Both the position numbers and the translations under genes were made by a program. From an uncultured Opitutaceae bacterium (GTDB lineage Bacteria > Verrucomicrobiota > Verrucomicrobiia > Opitutales > Opitutaceae): a stretch of DNA of 38,898 nt. The stretch spans positions 1 to 38,898 of the forward strand of contig CAITEC010000016.1 of NCBI GenBank assembly GCA_903891325.1, given 5' to 3'. Every line of letters begins with the position of its first letter. Within the stretch, counting starts at the first letter, position 1. The notes beneath the pieces are model-generated. The model worked only from the letters and a program-made list of their open reading frames with translations, was not told the origin of the DNA and did no database searches. Below are positions 16,222 through 25,560 of this stretch, piece after piece.

Positions 16222-17004
16222 TCACCGGGCCGTCCAGCCCCCGTCAATTGAGAGGGCTGCCCCGGTGATCGACCGGGCCATTTCCCCGCAGAGATAGACC
16301 GCCAGGGCGGCGATCTCCTCGACCTCGACAAAGCGCCTCGTGGGCTGCGTGGAGAGGATCACATCCCGGACCGTCTTTTCCCGGGAGAGCCCGTGCAGTT
16401 GCGCCAGCCCGTCGATTTGCCCCTCAACAAGGGGCGTGCGGACATAGCCCGGGCAGATGGCGTTGCAGGTGATCCCGGCCTCGGCCACCTCGAGGGCGAC
16501 CGAGCGGGTGAGTCCCACCACGCCATGCTTTGCCGCGACGTAGGCACTCTTGAACGGCGAGGCGACCAGCCCGTGGGCGGAACTCACGTTGATGATCCTC
16601 CCCCAGCCGCGCCGCTTCATGCCCGGAAGGGCCGCCTTGATCGCATGAAAGCCCGCGTTGAGGACGACATCCTGGATCGCCTTCCAGCGCTCCTCGGGAA
16701 ATTCGTCCACGGCCGACAGGAACTGGATGCCCGCGTTGTTGACCAGGATGTCGACCGCGCCGAAGCTTTCCTCCGTCGCGCGGACGAGCGCGGCCACCTC
16801 GGCCGCCACGGCGACGTCGGCGGCGTGGTGCCGCACCCGCGAGCCGGTCGCCGCCTCAAGCCCCGCGCGCAGTTCCTCGATCGCCGCCGGGTCGCCGAAA
16901 CCGTTCAGCATGACGCCGGCCCCCTCGCGCGCGAGCGCCGTCGCAACGGCCAGACCGATCCCGCTCGTGGATCCGGTTACAAGGGCTGTCTTTCCCTTCA
17001 GCAT
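16222..17004 (-). CDS. 3-hydroxybutyrate dehydrogenase-like SDR
   Basis: 260-aa SDR, strongly of the D-3-hydroxybutyrate dehydrogenase (BdhA) type. Marks are TGSTSGIGLAV (10-20), NNAGIQF (89-95), Ser in NVSSAHGLVASPFKSAY, Y155-x3-K159, and the group-specific CNAICPGYVRTPLVEGQI (180-197). The reaction expected is NAD+-dependent oxidation of 3-hydroxybutyrate to acetoacetate in polyhydroxybutyrate or ketone-body turnover. The frame is open far upstream, but homology begins at ATG 17002-17004. The stop lies 24 bases from the convergent DUF5069 gene. No phaC, phaB or acetoacetyl-CoA transferase is in the window. Confidence 0.85.
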   Translation of the reverse strand: MLKGKTALVTGSTSGIGLAVATALAREGAGVMLNGFGDPAAIEELRAGLEAATGSRVRHHAADVAVAAEVAALVRATEESFGAVDILVNNAGIQFLSAVDEFPEERWKAIQDVVLNAGFHAIKAALPGMKRRGWGRIINVSSAHGLVASPFKSAYVAAKHGVVGLTRSVALEVAEAGITCNAICPGYVRTPLVEGQIDGLAQLHGLSREKTVRDVILSTQPTRRFVEVEEIAALAVYLCGEMARSITGAALSIDGGWTAR

Positions 17005-17063
17005 TGCCGCGAATCCTGCGGCCGGTCCCCCGCAAGACAATCCCATTTGCCCCCGCCGACCCG

Positions 17064-17345
17064 TCAGTCCCGCAGCCAGAAGTAGAGACTGGTCGCGAGC
17101 AGCGCGAAGGCGACCGTCGGGGCGATCACCCACAGGGGGTTGAACGGGATCGCATAGTGGCCCACGGCCCAGACGACAAAGACCGACTTGAGGACGATCA
17201 GTCCCCAGCACAGGAAAATCAGCTTCTCCACCCTCCAGCGGTGCCGGGCGAGCTTCTCCTCCGCCGTGAGCCCCTCCTCGACGTGAAGGCGCAGGAAGCG
17301 GCGAATCATTCCCTTTGCGCCAGCGGCTGGAGTCCCCTCTTCCAT
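17064..17345 (-). CDS. Small two-helix membrane protein
   Basis: 93 aa with a basic, soluble N-terminus (about 45 residues) followed by two hydrophobic helices, LIFLCWGLIVLKSVFVVWAV and LWVIAPTVAFALLATSLYFW, separated by a short loop. It ends in a Trp-Leu-Arg-Asp tail. I recognise no family; it resembles '2TM' small proteins. ATG 17343-17345 (MEEGTPAAG) is the most natural start; a later Met (MIRRFLRLH) is possible. It precedes the dehydrogenase with 59 bases between, on the same strand. Confidence 0.65.
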   Translation of the reverse strand: MEEGTPAAGAKGMIRRFLRLHVEEGLTAEEKLARHRWRVEKLIFLCWGLIVLKSVFVVWAVGHYAIPFNPLWVIAPTVAFALLATSLYFWLRD

Positions 17346-17488
17346 GCCCCAATGGTACCCCTTCCCCGAGGCGATGCTCCGCATCGATTGTGAATCCGTT
17401 ATCATAAATTGCATCCGGCCGGACCCCGGGGCCTTTCCTTTGTTGCCGCGGCAGCGGCTCCGCTGCAAAATGAGCCCTCCCCCTTCCC

Positions 17489-19366
17489 ATGCCCCCCCGC
17501 CTCCTTGTCCTCATCGCCGGCCTTGCGGCGGCGTTTTCCCTCCTTTCCCAATCCGCGCTCGCCGCGACGCCGGGGGACGCGGCGCCCGCCAAGGTCATTT
17601 TCTCCGCCCCGACCGGGGACCTGGCTGCGTTCCGCGCCTTCGCGATCCGGGCGGCCGCCCTCGGGGCGACCCACATCGTGATCAGCGACCTGCCGAAGAG
17701 CCGCTGGCAGTGGGACCTGGACCGGAGCGATCCGTATCCGAACTGGGGAATGATGCAGGCCTCGATCTTCAAGGTCGTCGTCCCCCCGGAACTCGCGGCG
17801 TGGCTTCCCGCCGACTACGCCCGGCGAAACAGGGATATCATCAGGGCCCGCGGCGCCATTCTCCGGGAGCTGGGCCTGAAGGCGGTCTTCGTGGGAATCG
17901 AGCCGGCCTGGGTGCCCGAGGCCGTCTTCACGGCCCATCCCGACTGGCGGGGCCCCCGCTGCGACCAGCCGGTTCGCTCGCGGCACGCCTATTATTCGAT
18001 GTGCGTGGACCAGCCCGGGGTGCTCGCGATCTACCGCCGGGCGGTCGCCGAACTCTGCAAGGCGGCGCCGATCGACACGTTTGACCTGATCACCAATGAC
18101 TCCGGCGGGGGCTTCTGCTGGAGCGCCAGCCTTTATCCGGGGGCCAACGGACCGTCCTGGTGCGAGGGCAGGAGCATGGCCGACAGGATCACCGGGTTTT
18201 TCTCGGCGATCCAGGCGGGCGCTGCGGACGCCGGGATCCGGGCCGACGTCAGCGCCTTCTACGGATCGGGAATGATCGCCCGGGCCGAGGTCGACTCCGT
18301 GGTGGCCGGCCTGCGCCCCGGGCAGGCGCTCAACGGACGGACCCGCGATGGCAGCGCCGATTCGGTCAGGATCGGGCAATACGATTGCGGGGACGGCACC
18401 TACCCGGTCGTCGGGATTCCGCAGGTCGAGGAAATTGCCGAGGGCCTCGAATTGAGCCGGGCCGATCCCTCGGCCCGGGCCTTCGTCTCCCTGCAGGCCG
18501 ACGAGGCCCCCTGGACCGACGACCTGATCCGCCGGTTCCGCGCGCACCCGACCCACGGGCTGGCCGGCCGGATCGCGCTGATCCGCGAGGTTGCGGCCGC
18601 CTACGCGGGCGAAGCGGAGGCGGACAACCTCGTCGACGCCTTTCACGAGGTGGGCCAGGCCGTCGCCTCGTTCCGGCGCATGGGCGGCGATCCGCTCCTG
18701 TGCGTCGGGGTTGTGAACCAGCGCTGGCTCACGCGACCCTTCGTGCCCTTTCCGCTCGAGCTCACGCCGGCCGAACGCGGCTATTACCGGCCGTTCCAGT
18801 TCCAGGCCAACAGCGAGGCGGAGGCCGCCGACCTGATGAACACGCAGGGCGTCGAGTTCGTCCACGGCTACTCGGGCGCCTGGCTGGCCTCGGCCAACCT
18901 GGACTACGTGGCGGCGACCGCCAGGTCCGCCGCGGACCGGATGGAGGGGATCGCCGGGCGGATCGCCGACGCGGCGAAGAAGGACCGGCTGGCCACGACG
19001 GCCTCCCGGCTGCGCGCCTACGCCTGCCTCTGCCGGACCGCGCGCAACGCCATCAACTACCAGGCCATCCTCGACCGGACCGACACGACAAGGACGGTCA
19101 GGCAGGTTCCCATCTACCCGCTCGACGGCGACCAGCGGCTCCGGGAGCTGCAATCCATCACGCGGGAGGAGATCGACAATGTCGACGAGCTGATCGGCCT
19201 TCTTCAGTCCGCCCGCCACCCGCTGCTCGCGGTCGCCCCGACTCCCGCCGAGGAGGACATCTTCCTGCTCAATCCCGACCTGGTCGCCCAGCTTCGGCGA
19301 AAGGTCAGGATCATGCTCGACCACCAGCTCGACGCCAATAGAATCTACCAGCGGAGGCAGGGTTGA
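17489..19366 (+). CDS. Secreted protein with a probable glycosidase-like barrel, function unknown
   Basis: 625 aa with a clear Sec signal peptide (LLVLIAGLAAAFSLLSQSALA, cut near residue 25). The N-terminal half has the alternating pattern of a TIM barrel: THIVISDLP (61-69), LKAVFVGIEPAWVPE (130-144), FDLITNDSGGGFCW (198-211), each with acidic residues at a strand end as in glycoside hydrolases. I cannot assign a family. The C-terminal third is helical. TGA 19364-19366 overlaps a TTG of the next gene, and the two exported proteins are probably co-transcribed. A role in polysaccharide attack is inferred from context only. Confidence 0.7.
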   Translation: MPPRLLVLIAGLAAAFSLLSQSALAATPGDAAPAKVIFSAPTGDLAAFRAFAIRAAALGATHIVISDLPKSRWQWDLDRSDPYPNWGMMQASIFKVVVPPELAAWLPADYARRNRDIIRARGAILRELGLKAVFVGIEPAWVPEAVFTAHPDWRGPRCDQPVRSRHAYYSMCVDQPGVLAIYRRAVAELCKAAPIDTFDLITNDSGGGFCWSASLYPGANGPSWCEGRSMADRITGFFSAIQAGAADAGIRADVSAFYGSGMIARAEVDSVVAGLRPGQALNGRTRDGSADSVRIGQYDCGDGTYPVVGIPQVEEIAEGLELSRADPSARAFVSLQADEAPWTDDLIRRFRAHPTHGLAGRIALIREVAAAYAGEAEADNLVDAFHEVGQAVASFRRMGGDPLLCVGVVNQRWLTRPFVPFPLELTPAERGYYRPFQFQANSEAEAADLMNTQGVEFVHGYSGAWLASANLDYVAATARSAADRMEGIAGRIADAAKKDRLATTASRLRAYACLCRTARNAINYQAILDRTDTTRTVRQVPIYPLDGDQRLRELQSITREEIDNVDELIGLLQSARHPLLAVAPTPAEEDIFLLNPDLVAQLRRKVRIMLDHQLDANRIYQRRQG

Positions 19367-19380
19367 AGCGCCATTTAACC

Positions 19381-19938
19381 ATGAAGACATCCATTCCCCT
19401 CATCGCGCTCGCCGTCCTGCTCGGGTCGGCCGCGGCCGGAACCGCGCGCGCGCAGGACGACACCCGCCTGGTCGTCGTCCAGGACGAGAGCTCGACCGAG
19501 CTCAGGATCGAGGCGAACCTGAAGACGGCGCACCGCATGGTCGTCAGCGAGAAGCGCAACGGGGACGATCTCTGGCTCGACCTGCCGATGAAGGGTCCCC
19601 CGATGCCCGGCTACCATATCGTGATCGACACCCAGGCGCTCAACAAGGGCAACGGGGGCGCGATCACCGAGCGCGGGATCCGCATCCAGCTTGAGACCGG
19701 CATCAAGGTCTCCGACCCCAGGCACCGGGCCGCCGTCCTGGAAGTCATCAACGACATGAACCGCGGAAAGGTGTTCTGCTCGGCCTATATCGACGCGGAC
19801 ACCGAGGTGACGCTCGACTGGACCCTGAACATCCTCGATCCGGCCGGGCTGGACGTCGAGTACGTGTACGACATCGTCGCCCGCGAGACCAAGCTTTGGG
19901 GCGAACTCTACCCGCAGGTCGCCGCCGCGATGCAGTAG
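19381..19938 (+). CDS. Exported YbjN-like protein
   Basis: 185 aa, starting with a signal peptide (MKTSIPLIALAVLLGSAAAG, cut before QDDTRL). The mature part has the look of the YbjN/type-III-chaperone-like fold: a long strand region LVVVQDESSTELRIEANL, LWLDLPM, ISVDT-like turns and a helix ETKLWGELYPQVAAAM at the end. The likeness is by eye. ATG 19381 is preferred over TTG 19363, which overlaps the stop of the gene upstream. It converges with the histidine kinase, 29 bases apart, in a GC-rich stretch with two GGGCCC words that might form a weak shared terminator. Confidence 0.62.
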   Translation: MKTSIPLIALAVLLGSAAAGTARAQDDTRLVVVQDESSTELRIEANLKTAHRMVVSEKRNGDDLWLDLPMKGPPMPGYHIVIDTQALNKGNGGAITERGIRIQLETGIKVSDPRHRAAVLEVINDMNRGKVFCSAYIDADTEVTLDWTLNILDPAGLDVEYVYDIVARETKLWGELYPQVAAAMQ

Positions 19939-19967
19939 GGGCCCCGCCCCGGCGAACGGGCCCGGAT

Positions 19968-22799
19968 CTAGCCGGCCGGCGTCCGCAGGACGCGGTGGAC
20001 ATGCCGGTGGACCACCTCCGCCAGCTTTTCCATCGTGTAGGGCTTCGAGAGCAATTCCCGCACGCCGGCCGCCTTCATCCGCTCGGGCGTGAGCTCGAGG
20101 CTGTAGCCGGAAGTCAGGACGACCGGCAAATCCTTCCGCAGCGCGTGGATCCGGAGCGCGAACTCGAGTCCGGCCATCTTCGGCATGGTCTGGTCGGAAA
20201 TCACCAGGTCGAATGCGGTCGGATCCCGCTCCAGCAGGGCGAGCGCCTCCAGGACCTGGCGCCCGCCCTCCACGGCGTAGCCGAGCCGGGTCAGGGAAAT
20301 TTGCCCGATCTTCACGATCGGCTCCTCGTCGTCCACAAAGAGGATCCGCTCGCCGTTGCCACGCAGGGCCGCGGCAACCGGAACGGACCTCGCCTGGGAC
20401 GGCGCGGAGGCGGCCGGCAGGTAGACGTCGATCCGGGTGCCGCTGCCCACCGCGCTGGAAATCCTGATCGCGCCCCCGTGGCTGCGAACGATGCCGTGCA
20501 CGACGGAGAGGCCGAGACCGGAGCCCTCGCCCGGGGGCTTGGTTGTGAAGAACGGCTCGAACACGCGCTGCCGCGTCGCCTCGTCCATGCCGCAGCCCGT
20601 GTCGGTGACCGTCATGCGCACGAACGTGCCGGTGGCCGTGCCGGGGATCATCTCCGCCAGCGCCTCATCGGCGACGCAGGCCTCCAGGCTGATGCCAAGC
20701 GTGCCGGGCTGGTTCCGCATCGCGTGGCCGGCGTTGGTGCACAAGTTCATGATCACCTGGTGGAGTTGCGCCGCGTTGCCCTTCACCGCGGGCAGGCCGT
20801 CGGGAAGGCTGGTGGCAAACTCGATCGTCCGGGGCACCGTGACCCGCAGCAGGCTGACGGCCTCCGCGATGACGTGGCCGAGCTGCACCGGGACCAGGGC
20901 CTCGGCGGCGCCCTGCGTCTTGCTGAACGCGAGGATCTGCCGGACAAGCTCGGCCGCGCGCTGCCCGGCGCGCGCGATCTCATCGAGGTACCCGGCCTGC
21001 TCGGCGTTGCCCCCGGCCGAGGTGCGTGCCAGCGTGGCGAAGCCGTAGATGCCCCCGAGGATGTTGTTGAAATCGTGCGCGATGCCGTTTGCCAGCGTGC
21101 CCACCGCCTCCAGCCGCTGCGCCTGCCTCAGGCGCTCCTCGAGGTTCGCCCTGGCCTCGGCCGCGACCCGCCGCTCGGAGATGTCCCGGACATACACGAA
21201 GTTGTACTCCCGGCCGTTGAACTCGAACCAGTTCAGGTCCACCTCGACGGGTATGACGCGTCCGTCGCGGTGCCGGTGGCCGGTCTCAAAGGACATCCGC
21301 CGGCGCTCGCGCAGCTCCAGCCAGTGCTCCGCCCACCGGTCCGCGGAGGACTCGGGATTGATGTCGATGATGGACATCGCGAGCAGCTCCTCCTCCGAAT
21401 AGCCGAGCATCTCGCAGGCCGCCCGGTTCACCCGCAGGATCCGGGCGTCCCGGCCGATCCAGAACGTCGGCACCGACGACTCCCGCATCGAGTACTCGCT
21501 GAGCTTGAGCGCATCCTCCGCCCGCTTCCGCCGGCCGATATCGCGGGAGGTGATCTGGGTCGACGGCTTCCCGCCGTAATGGAGCCGGACGCTCTGGACC
21601 TCGACGTCGATGGGCGTCCCGTCAAGCGCCAGGTACCTCAGCTCCGACATCGGCCCCCCCTGCCCGGTCTCGGCGAGCTTCTTCCGGCGGGCGAGCACCG
21701 CCGGCCTGGAGTCCGGGTGGACCAGGTCGAGCATGGCGACGCCCACCAGCGCGGAGGCCGAAGCGGCCCCGAACATCCTCGCCGCCGCCGGGTTCGCATA
21801 GACGATCCTCCCGTCGGTGTGGATCGTGATCGCCTCAAGCGACTCCTCCACCATTGCCCGAAAACGCTCCTCGCTGCGCCCCAGTTGCCGGTTCGCCGCG
21901 TCCCGCTCGCCAATGGCCACCGCCGGAAGCAGCGCGATGAACGAGCTCAGCGCCAGGAAGACCTGCAGGACAAACAGGTACGATCCGGAAGAGGCCTGCT
22001 CGGGCGTCAGCCCGGTCAGGTAGCGCGAGGTGAGGTAGGTCACCAGAAGCGCGAAGAGCAGGCTGATCGCCGAGGCCCCGCGCAGGCCGAAGCGCAGCGT
22101 CGCCCAGAGGATGAAGGGCGCGAGCACGGACTTGTTCCCGCTCATGATCCCGGCGTCGCGAACCAGGAGCTGCCAGGACACGGCGAGGAGCCCGGCGCAG
22201 AGCAGCGCCGCCTCGGCGAGCCGGCCCAGTCGCGTCCACCACCGGTCCCCCGACTCGTCCGGCTGGAACCAGGTCAGGACAAAGGGGGCCACGGCGAGGA
22301 TCGCCATCGCGTTGGCGATCCACCAGCGCAGCCCCGCGTCCGCATACGACGGGTTGAAGCCCCGGCCGACCACGAGCCACGCCCCGATCGCCGCGCCCGT
22401 TGCCGCCCCCGCCCCGGCGGTGCAGACCAGGAAGCCGAAAAGCCGCCTGATCGAAGTGAGCCGCGGGACCTGCGCCACGAACCTGCGGAACAGGGACGCC
22501 CCGACGACCGCCGTTGCCCCGTTCGCGACGCACAGCCAAAGACTGAGGGAGGGCGCCAGGCCCCGCTGGAGATTCAGCGCCACGTCGACGGCCGACGCCG
22601 CGACGATCAGCGCCGCCCAGTCCCCGGCCGGGACCATCAGCAGGGTCGCCACATAGAGCCCCGCCGGGAGCCAGATGCTGACCGCCGGCGAGTGATGGAT
22701 CGAGACCAGCCGGCTCAGGAGGATGCACGCCAGGTAGCCGACGGCGAAGAACAGGATCTTCTGCCACAGGGGGCGCGCGCTTTCATTTTCGGTGGGCAT
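19968..22799 (-). CDS. Hybrid histidine kinase: MASE1, two PAS, HisKA, HATPase, receiver
   Basis: 943 aa. Residues 12-300 are an eight-to-ten-helix membrane sensor of the MASE1 type (SIWLPAGLYVATLLM early on). PAS1 spans about 310-425 and PAS2 about 437-545. The dimerisation helix has the phosphorylated H575 (GIAHDFNN). The ATP domain shows N685/N689, D733TGCGM and G759SGLGL. The C-terminal receiver has acidic D823/D824, phospho-acceptor D869 (VISDQTMP) and K919. With no output domain after the receiver, the phosphate probably passes to an unlinked phosphotransfer protein. Signal unknown. The start is 50 bases after the transglutaminase-like gene, same strand. Confidence 0.93.
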   Translation of the reverse strand: MPTENESARPLWQKILFFAVGYLACILLSRLVSIHHSPAVSIWLPAGLYVATLLMVPAGDWAALIVAASAVDVALNLQRGLAPSLSLWLCVANGATAVVGASLFRRFVAQVPRLTSIRRLFGFLVCTAGAGAATGAAIGAWLVVGRGFNPSYADAGLRWWIANAMAILAVAPFVLTWFQPDESGDRWWTRLGRLAEAALLCAGLLAVSWQLLVRDAGIMSGNKSVLAPFILWATLRFGLRGASAISLLFALLVTYLTSRYLTGLTPEQASSGSYLFVLQVFLALSSFIALLPAVAIGERDAANRQLGRSEERFRAMVEESLEAITIHTDGRIVYANPAAARMFGAASASALVGVAMLDLVHPDSRPAVLARRKKLAETGQGGPMSELRYLALDGTPIDVEVQSVRLHYGGKPSTQITSRDIGRRKRAEDALKLSEYSMRESSVPTFWIGRDARILRVNRAACEMLGYSEEELLAMSIIDINPESSADRWAEHWLELRERRRMSFETGHRHRDGRVIPVEVDLNWFEFNGREYNFVYVRDISERRVAAEARANLEERLRQAQRLEAVGTLANGIAHDFNNILGGIYGFATLARTSAGGNAEQAGYLDEIARAGQRAAELVRQILAFSKTQGAAEALVPVQLGHVIAEAVSLLRVTVPRTIEFATSLPDGLPAVKGNAAQLHQVIMNLCTNAGHAMRNQPGTLGISLEACVADEALAEMIPGTATGTFVRMTVTDTGCGMDEATRQRVFEPFFTTKPPGEGSGLGLSVVHGIVRSHGGAIRISSAVGSGTRIDVYLPAASAPSQARSVPVAAALRGNGERILFVDDEEPIVKIGQISLTRLGYAVEGGRQVLEALALLERDPTAFDLVISDQTMPKMAGLEFALRIHALRKDLPVVLTSGYSLELTPERMKAAGVRELLSKPYTMEKLAEVVHRHVHRVLRTPAG

Positions 22800-22849
22800 C
22801 GGTGGCGTTCACACCCCAAAAATCCCTATTTGCCCGGGCGCGCAATCCA

Positions 22850-24265
22850 TTATGGCCGTCCGGCCCGGAAGACCGCGGCGAGAAGCAGAAGTAGCGCGGC
22901 CGCCAGCGCAGCGAAAAGCGACCGCCGCAGGAGATAGGTTTGGGCCGCGCCGGTATGCAGGTTGGTGTACGCCGGATTCGGGTGAAACAGGTAGCGGTCG
23001 ACATTCGCCAGGGCGAAGGTCCGGTCCCTGAGCAGCATCGGGTAGATGTCGCGGACGTCCTCCACGTTGGGCGGCTGCCGGTACTTGATGATCGCCTGGG
23101 GGCCGAACTCCTCCCTGTACAGCCAGCAGACGGAGGCAAACGGCACGGTCGCAAACGAATTGGGCCCCGCGGCGACCTTGAGGTCCAGGAGTTCCCAGTC
23201 CTTGAGGACGCTGACGCTGCCATTCGGCACGAAGACCCGCGCGGTGACCCCGTCGAACGCATCGTGCTCGCAAAGGTGGAGGATGTCGGCGGTGTTCAGC
23301 AGCGCGCCCTTTCGGTCCCGCACCGCGATGACCGACTGGTCCTCGTCGACAAATGCCCACCGGTTCTCCTCCCTGACCCACGACTCCGCCCAGGAGTGCC
23401 CGGTGTAGACGATCACCGCCTTCTGGGTGTTGGCCCCGAATACGAACCGGGTGGGCACGCCGGCCCGGTTGGCGAAGAAGGTGTATATCTGCGCGTGCTG
23501 CGTGCACCACCCCTTGCCCGGGCCGTTGATCATGTCCTGGTACATGAGCCAGGGATTCATCCAGCGAAAGTCGTCCCTTGGGACGCCGCCGCAGGCGGCC
23601 AGCCTGACCTTGAGAAAGCGGGTGACCTTATCGATCCGCTCGAGGGTGCCATCCGAATCCCTCACCCCCATCTCGTCCCGCACGACCCGGTCGGCGGCCG
23701 CCAGCGATTCCGCGCCGATATAGCGGTAGTCGTCGACCCAGTCGCTGACCGGCCTGCGCGTGAACTGGTCGACGGGCAAGTCGGTGTAGACGAGGTAAAG
23801 GACCATGCCCTTGGGCCAGTGCATTCCCCCCTTCAGGTAGATCTCCGAGGACAGCGCGTAGATCTTGAAATCGAGATCGGGGCCCGTGCCCGCCGGGAGC
23901 GGGCGGAGCCTGTACGTGTGCCTGAACTTGCCGAGGGGCTCGCTGGCCGAGTCGTATAATCCCCCGACCACGCGGACCCGCAGGGGATTTCCTCCCGGTA
24001 TCGTCCCGGTGGGCCGGCCGTCGACGAACACCTGCCAGGATTCAGGCGACTTGTTCCAAGCCAGGTCCAGGCGCAGGACGCGGTCCTTCTCGACCTTCCA
24101 TCCCCGGATGCTTGGCGCGTCCAGGGGATAGTACAGGGATGCGTAGTCCGTCGGGAGGTAGGAGTCCTCCCAGCCGCGCGTCAGAAAGACGCACAGGTTG
24201 GAAGCCAGGAGGAGCAAAAAGACAGGAACGAGCCATCGGAAGGACGCCCGTGTCGGCAGATTCAT
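22850..24265 (-). CDS. Membrane-anchored transglutaminase-like (cysteine protease fold) protein
   Basis: 471 aa. One N-terminal helix (11-28, WLVPVFLLLLASNLCVFL) and one at the C-terminus (about 448-466) hold it in the membrane with the middle part outside. The catalytic triad of the transglutaminase-like superfamily is plain: C254 in KGWCTQHAQIY, H290 in TGHSWAESW, and Asp in FVDEDQS (307 or 309). Residues 50-140 look like a beta-sandwich. Bacterial members act as proteases, amidases or in peptide cross-linking; which applies here is unknown. It lies between an exported protein and a sensor kinase on the same strand and could modify an envelope component that the kinase monitors. Confidence 0.85.
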   Translation of the reverse strand: MNLPTRASFRWLVPVFLLLLASNLCVFLTRGWEDSYLPTDYASLYYPLDAPSIRGWKVEKDRVLRLDLAWNKSPESWQVFVDGRPTGTIPGGNPLRVRVVGGLYDSASEPLGKFRHTYRLRPLPAGTGPDLDFKIYALSSEIYLKGGMHWPKGMVLYLVYTDLPVDQFTRRPVSDWVDDYRYIGAESLAAADRVVRDEMGVRDSDGTLERIDKVTRFLKVRLAACGGVPRDDFRWMNPWLMYQDMINGPGKGWCTQHAQIYTFFANRAGVPTRFVFGANTQKAVIVYTGHSWAESWVREENRWAFVDEDQSVIAVRDRKGALLNTADILHLCEHDAFDGVTARVFVPNGSVSVLKDWELLDLKVAAGPNSFATVPFASVCWLYREEFGPQAIIKYRQPPNVEDVRDIYPMLLRDRTFALANVDRYLFHPNPAYTNLHTGAAQTYLLRRSLFAALAAALLLLLAAVFRAGRP

Positions 24266-24306
24266 CGCAGGGACGTTCGCCGGGGATTACGGACGGCCGC
24301 GGGGCC

Positions 24307-25086
24307 TCACTGCGCGTGAATCGGCCCGTTTCGAAGCACCTGGACAAAGAGCGGAATCTCCTGGATCGGCCTCGGCGCCCGGGTGGCGGAGACATAGTTC
24401 TCCGTGACCGGCCGGAATTCCGCGTGGCCCATCGGCGTGATCGTCGCCTCGGTGAACTCCGGGCCGTTGGTCTTCCGCCCGAAGCGCGGGGCGGCCGCGG
24501 TGATCATCGCCGGGAGCACCTCGTCGAAATGGCTGCCCTCCAGCTCCGTGCTGGCCCGCGCGGTCCACAGGACGGTGTATTTCCCGCGCCGCAGGTCGCC
24601 CAGATCCATGGCGGACACGATCAGGTAGTACCGGGGTTCATCCATGACCGAGAGCGCGGCCTGCAGCCGCAGGCTGGGCTGGTTCACAACGGCATTGTCG
24701 TCATACTCCGACCCGAGGACCAGCTCCTCCATCGCAGCGTGGTCCCCGGACTTGTAGCCCCACCAAAAAGCGAGAAAGACCGACGGGGGCGACGCCTTGG
24801 TTGCCACCCGGTACCCCTCGTCTGCCAGCGCCCGGGCGAGCAGGTGCTGCACCGCCGCGGTCGGCGGCGGCTCCTCGGCGCCGGGAGGTATCTCACCGGC
24901 CACCGTGAATCCCGCCGTGTACGGGAAATAGGACACGGGCTGCGCCGCCGACGGCAGCGGGACCTTTTCCCCGGCAGGGGTGACATCGACAACCACATCG
25001 ACCCTGATCGTGTTGTCGCGCGCAAGGCCGATGCTCGCCGGAAACAGCGCGGCCAGGCAAAGGGCTGCATTGATTGAGGGGTTCAC
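24307..25086 (-). CDS. Exported protein of unknown function
   Basis: 259 aa starting at GTG 25084-25086, which gives a good signal peptide (VNPSINAALCLAALFPASIGLA, then RDN). The frame continues upstream, but only this start places a signal at the N-terminus. The mature part is a mixed alpha/beta domain with AVQHLLARALADEGYRVA, PSVFLAFWWGYKSG and YYLIVSAMDL, reminiscent of proteins that report on or bind to envelope structures; I recognise no family. It is 41 bases ahead of the transglutaminase-like gene, on the same strand, and divergent from rhaM by 121 bases. Confidence 0.65.
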   Translation of the reverse strand: MNPSINAALCLAALFPASIGLARDNTIRVDVVVDVTPAGEKVPLPSAAQPVSYFPYTAGFTVAGEIPPGAEEPPPTAAVQHLLARALADEGYRVATKASPPSVFLAFWWGYKSGDHAAMEELVLGSEYDDNAVVNQPSLRLQAALSVMDEPRYYLIVSAMDLGDLRRGKYTVLWTARASTELEGSHFDEVLPAMITAAAPRFGRKTNGPEFTEATITPMGHAEFRPVTENYVSATRAPRPIQEIPLFVQVLRNGPIHAQ

Positions 25087-25207
25087 AATCGACTGCCTGG
25101 GTGAACTGTCGCACGCATTCGCGAAAAGGGCAATCCCCGAAGGGTCGATGCCGCCGCGCCCGGGTTGATCCTCGCAAAATCGGCCCCGGGAACCCATGCT
25201 TTGCCCC

Positions 25208-25546
25208 ATGAAACGCTATGGAATGGTGATCGGTCTGAGGAAGGAGAAGGTCGACGCGTACCGGAAGCTGCACGCCGCCGCCTGGCCGGAGGTGCTGGCG
25301 ATGATCGGTTCGTGCAACATCCGGAACTACTCGATCTTCCTGCGCGTCCTGGACGACGGGGAACCCCGGCTCTTCAGCTACTTCGAGTACACCGGACCGG
25401 ACTTTGCCGCCGACATGGCGCGCATGGCCGCCGATCCGGTCACGCAGCGCTGGTGGGCGCTGTGCAAGCCCTGCCAGCGGCCCCTCGAGGGCCGGGCGGC
25501 CGACGAGTGGTGGAGCGGAATGGAAGAGGTATTTCACGCCGACTGA
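25208..25546 (+). CDS. rhaM: L-rhamnose mutarotase
   Basis: 112 aa, the size of RhaM (E. coli 104). It interconverts the alpha and beta anomers of L-rhamnose so that the isomerase or dehydrogenase can use the sugar. Residues matching E. coli RhaM are Y18 and H22 (YRKLHAAAWPEV), the Asn-Tyr-Ser-Ile-Phe-Leu strand at 40-45, the tandem Trp82-Trp83 in RWWALC and the terminal EEVF. ATG 25208 is chosen over a TTG-like start 12 bases earlier. The secreted GH38-like gene follows 14 bases later, so the two are likely co-transcribed. This is the clearest sign that the region handles L-rhamnose or a close relative. Confidence 0.9.
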   Translation: MKRYGMVIGLRKEKVDAYRKLHAAAWPEVLAMIGSCNIRNYSIFLRVLDDGEPRLFSYFEYTGPDFAADMARMAADPVTQRWWALCKPCQRPLEGRAADEWWSGMEEVFHAD

Positions 25547-25560
25547 CCCCTCCGGCGGCC

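Noticed and set aside
16209..16227. Inverted repeat CGGTGA/TCACCG between the DUF5069 and dehydrogenase genes
   Set aside because: Short six-base arms that overlap the dehydrogenase stop codon; too common in GC-rich DNA to call.
19938..19966. GGGGCCCC and GGGCCC words between convergent genes as a terminator
   Set aside because: Stem of only six pairs, each word is itself palindromic, and no T run follows on either strand.
19896..22937. A 1013-codon + strand open frame opposite the hybrid kinase
   Set aside because: Composition typical of an antisense frame; the - strand carries a complete kinase with all catalytic motifs.
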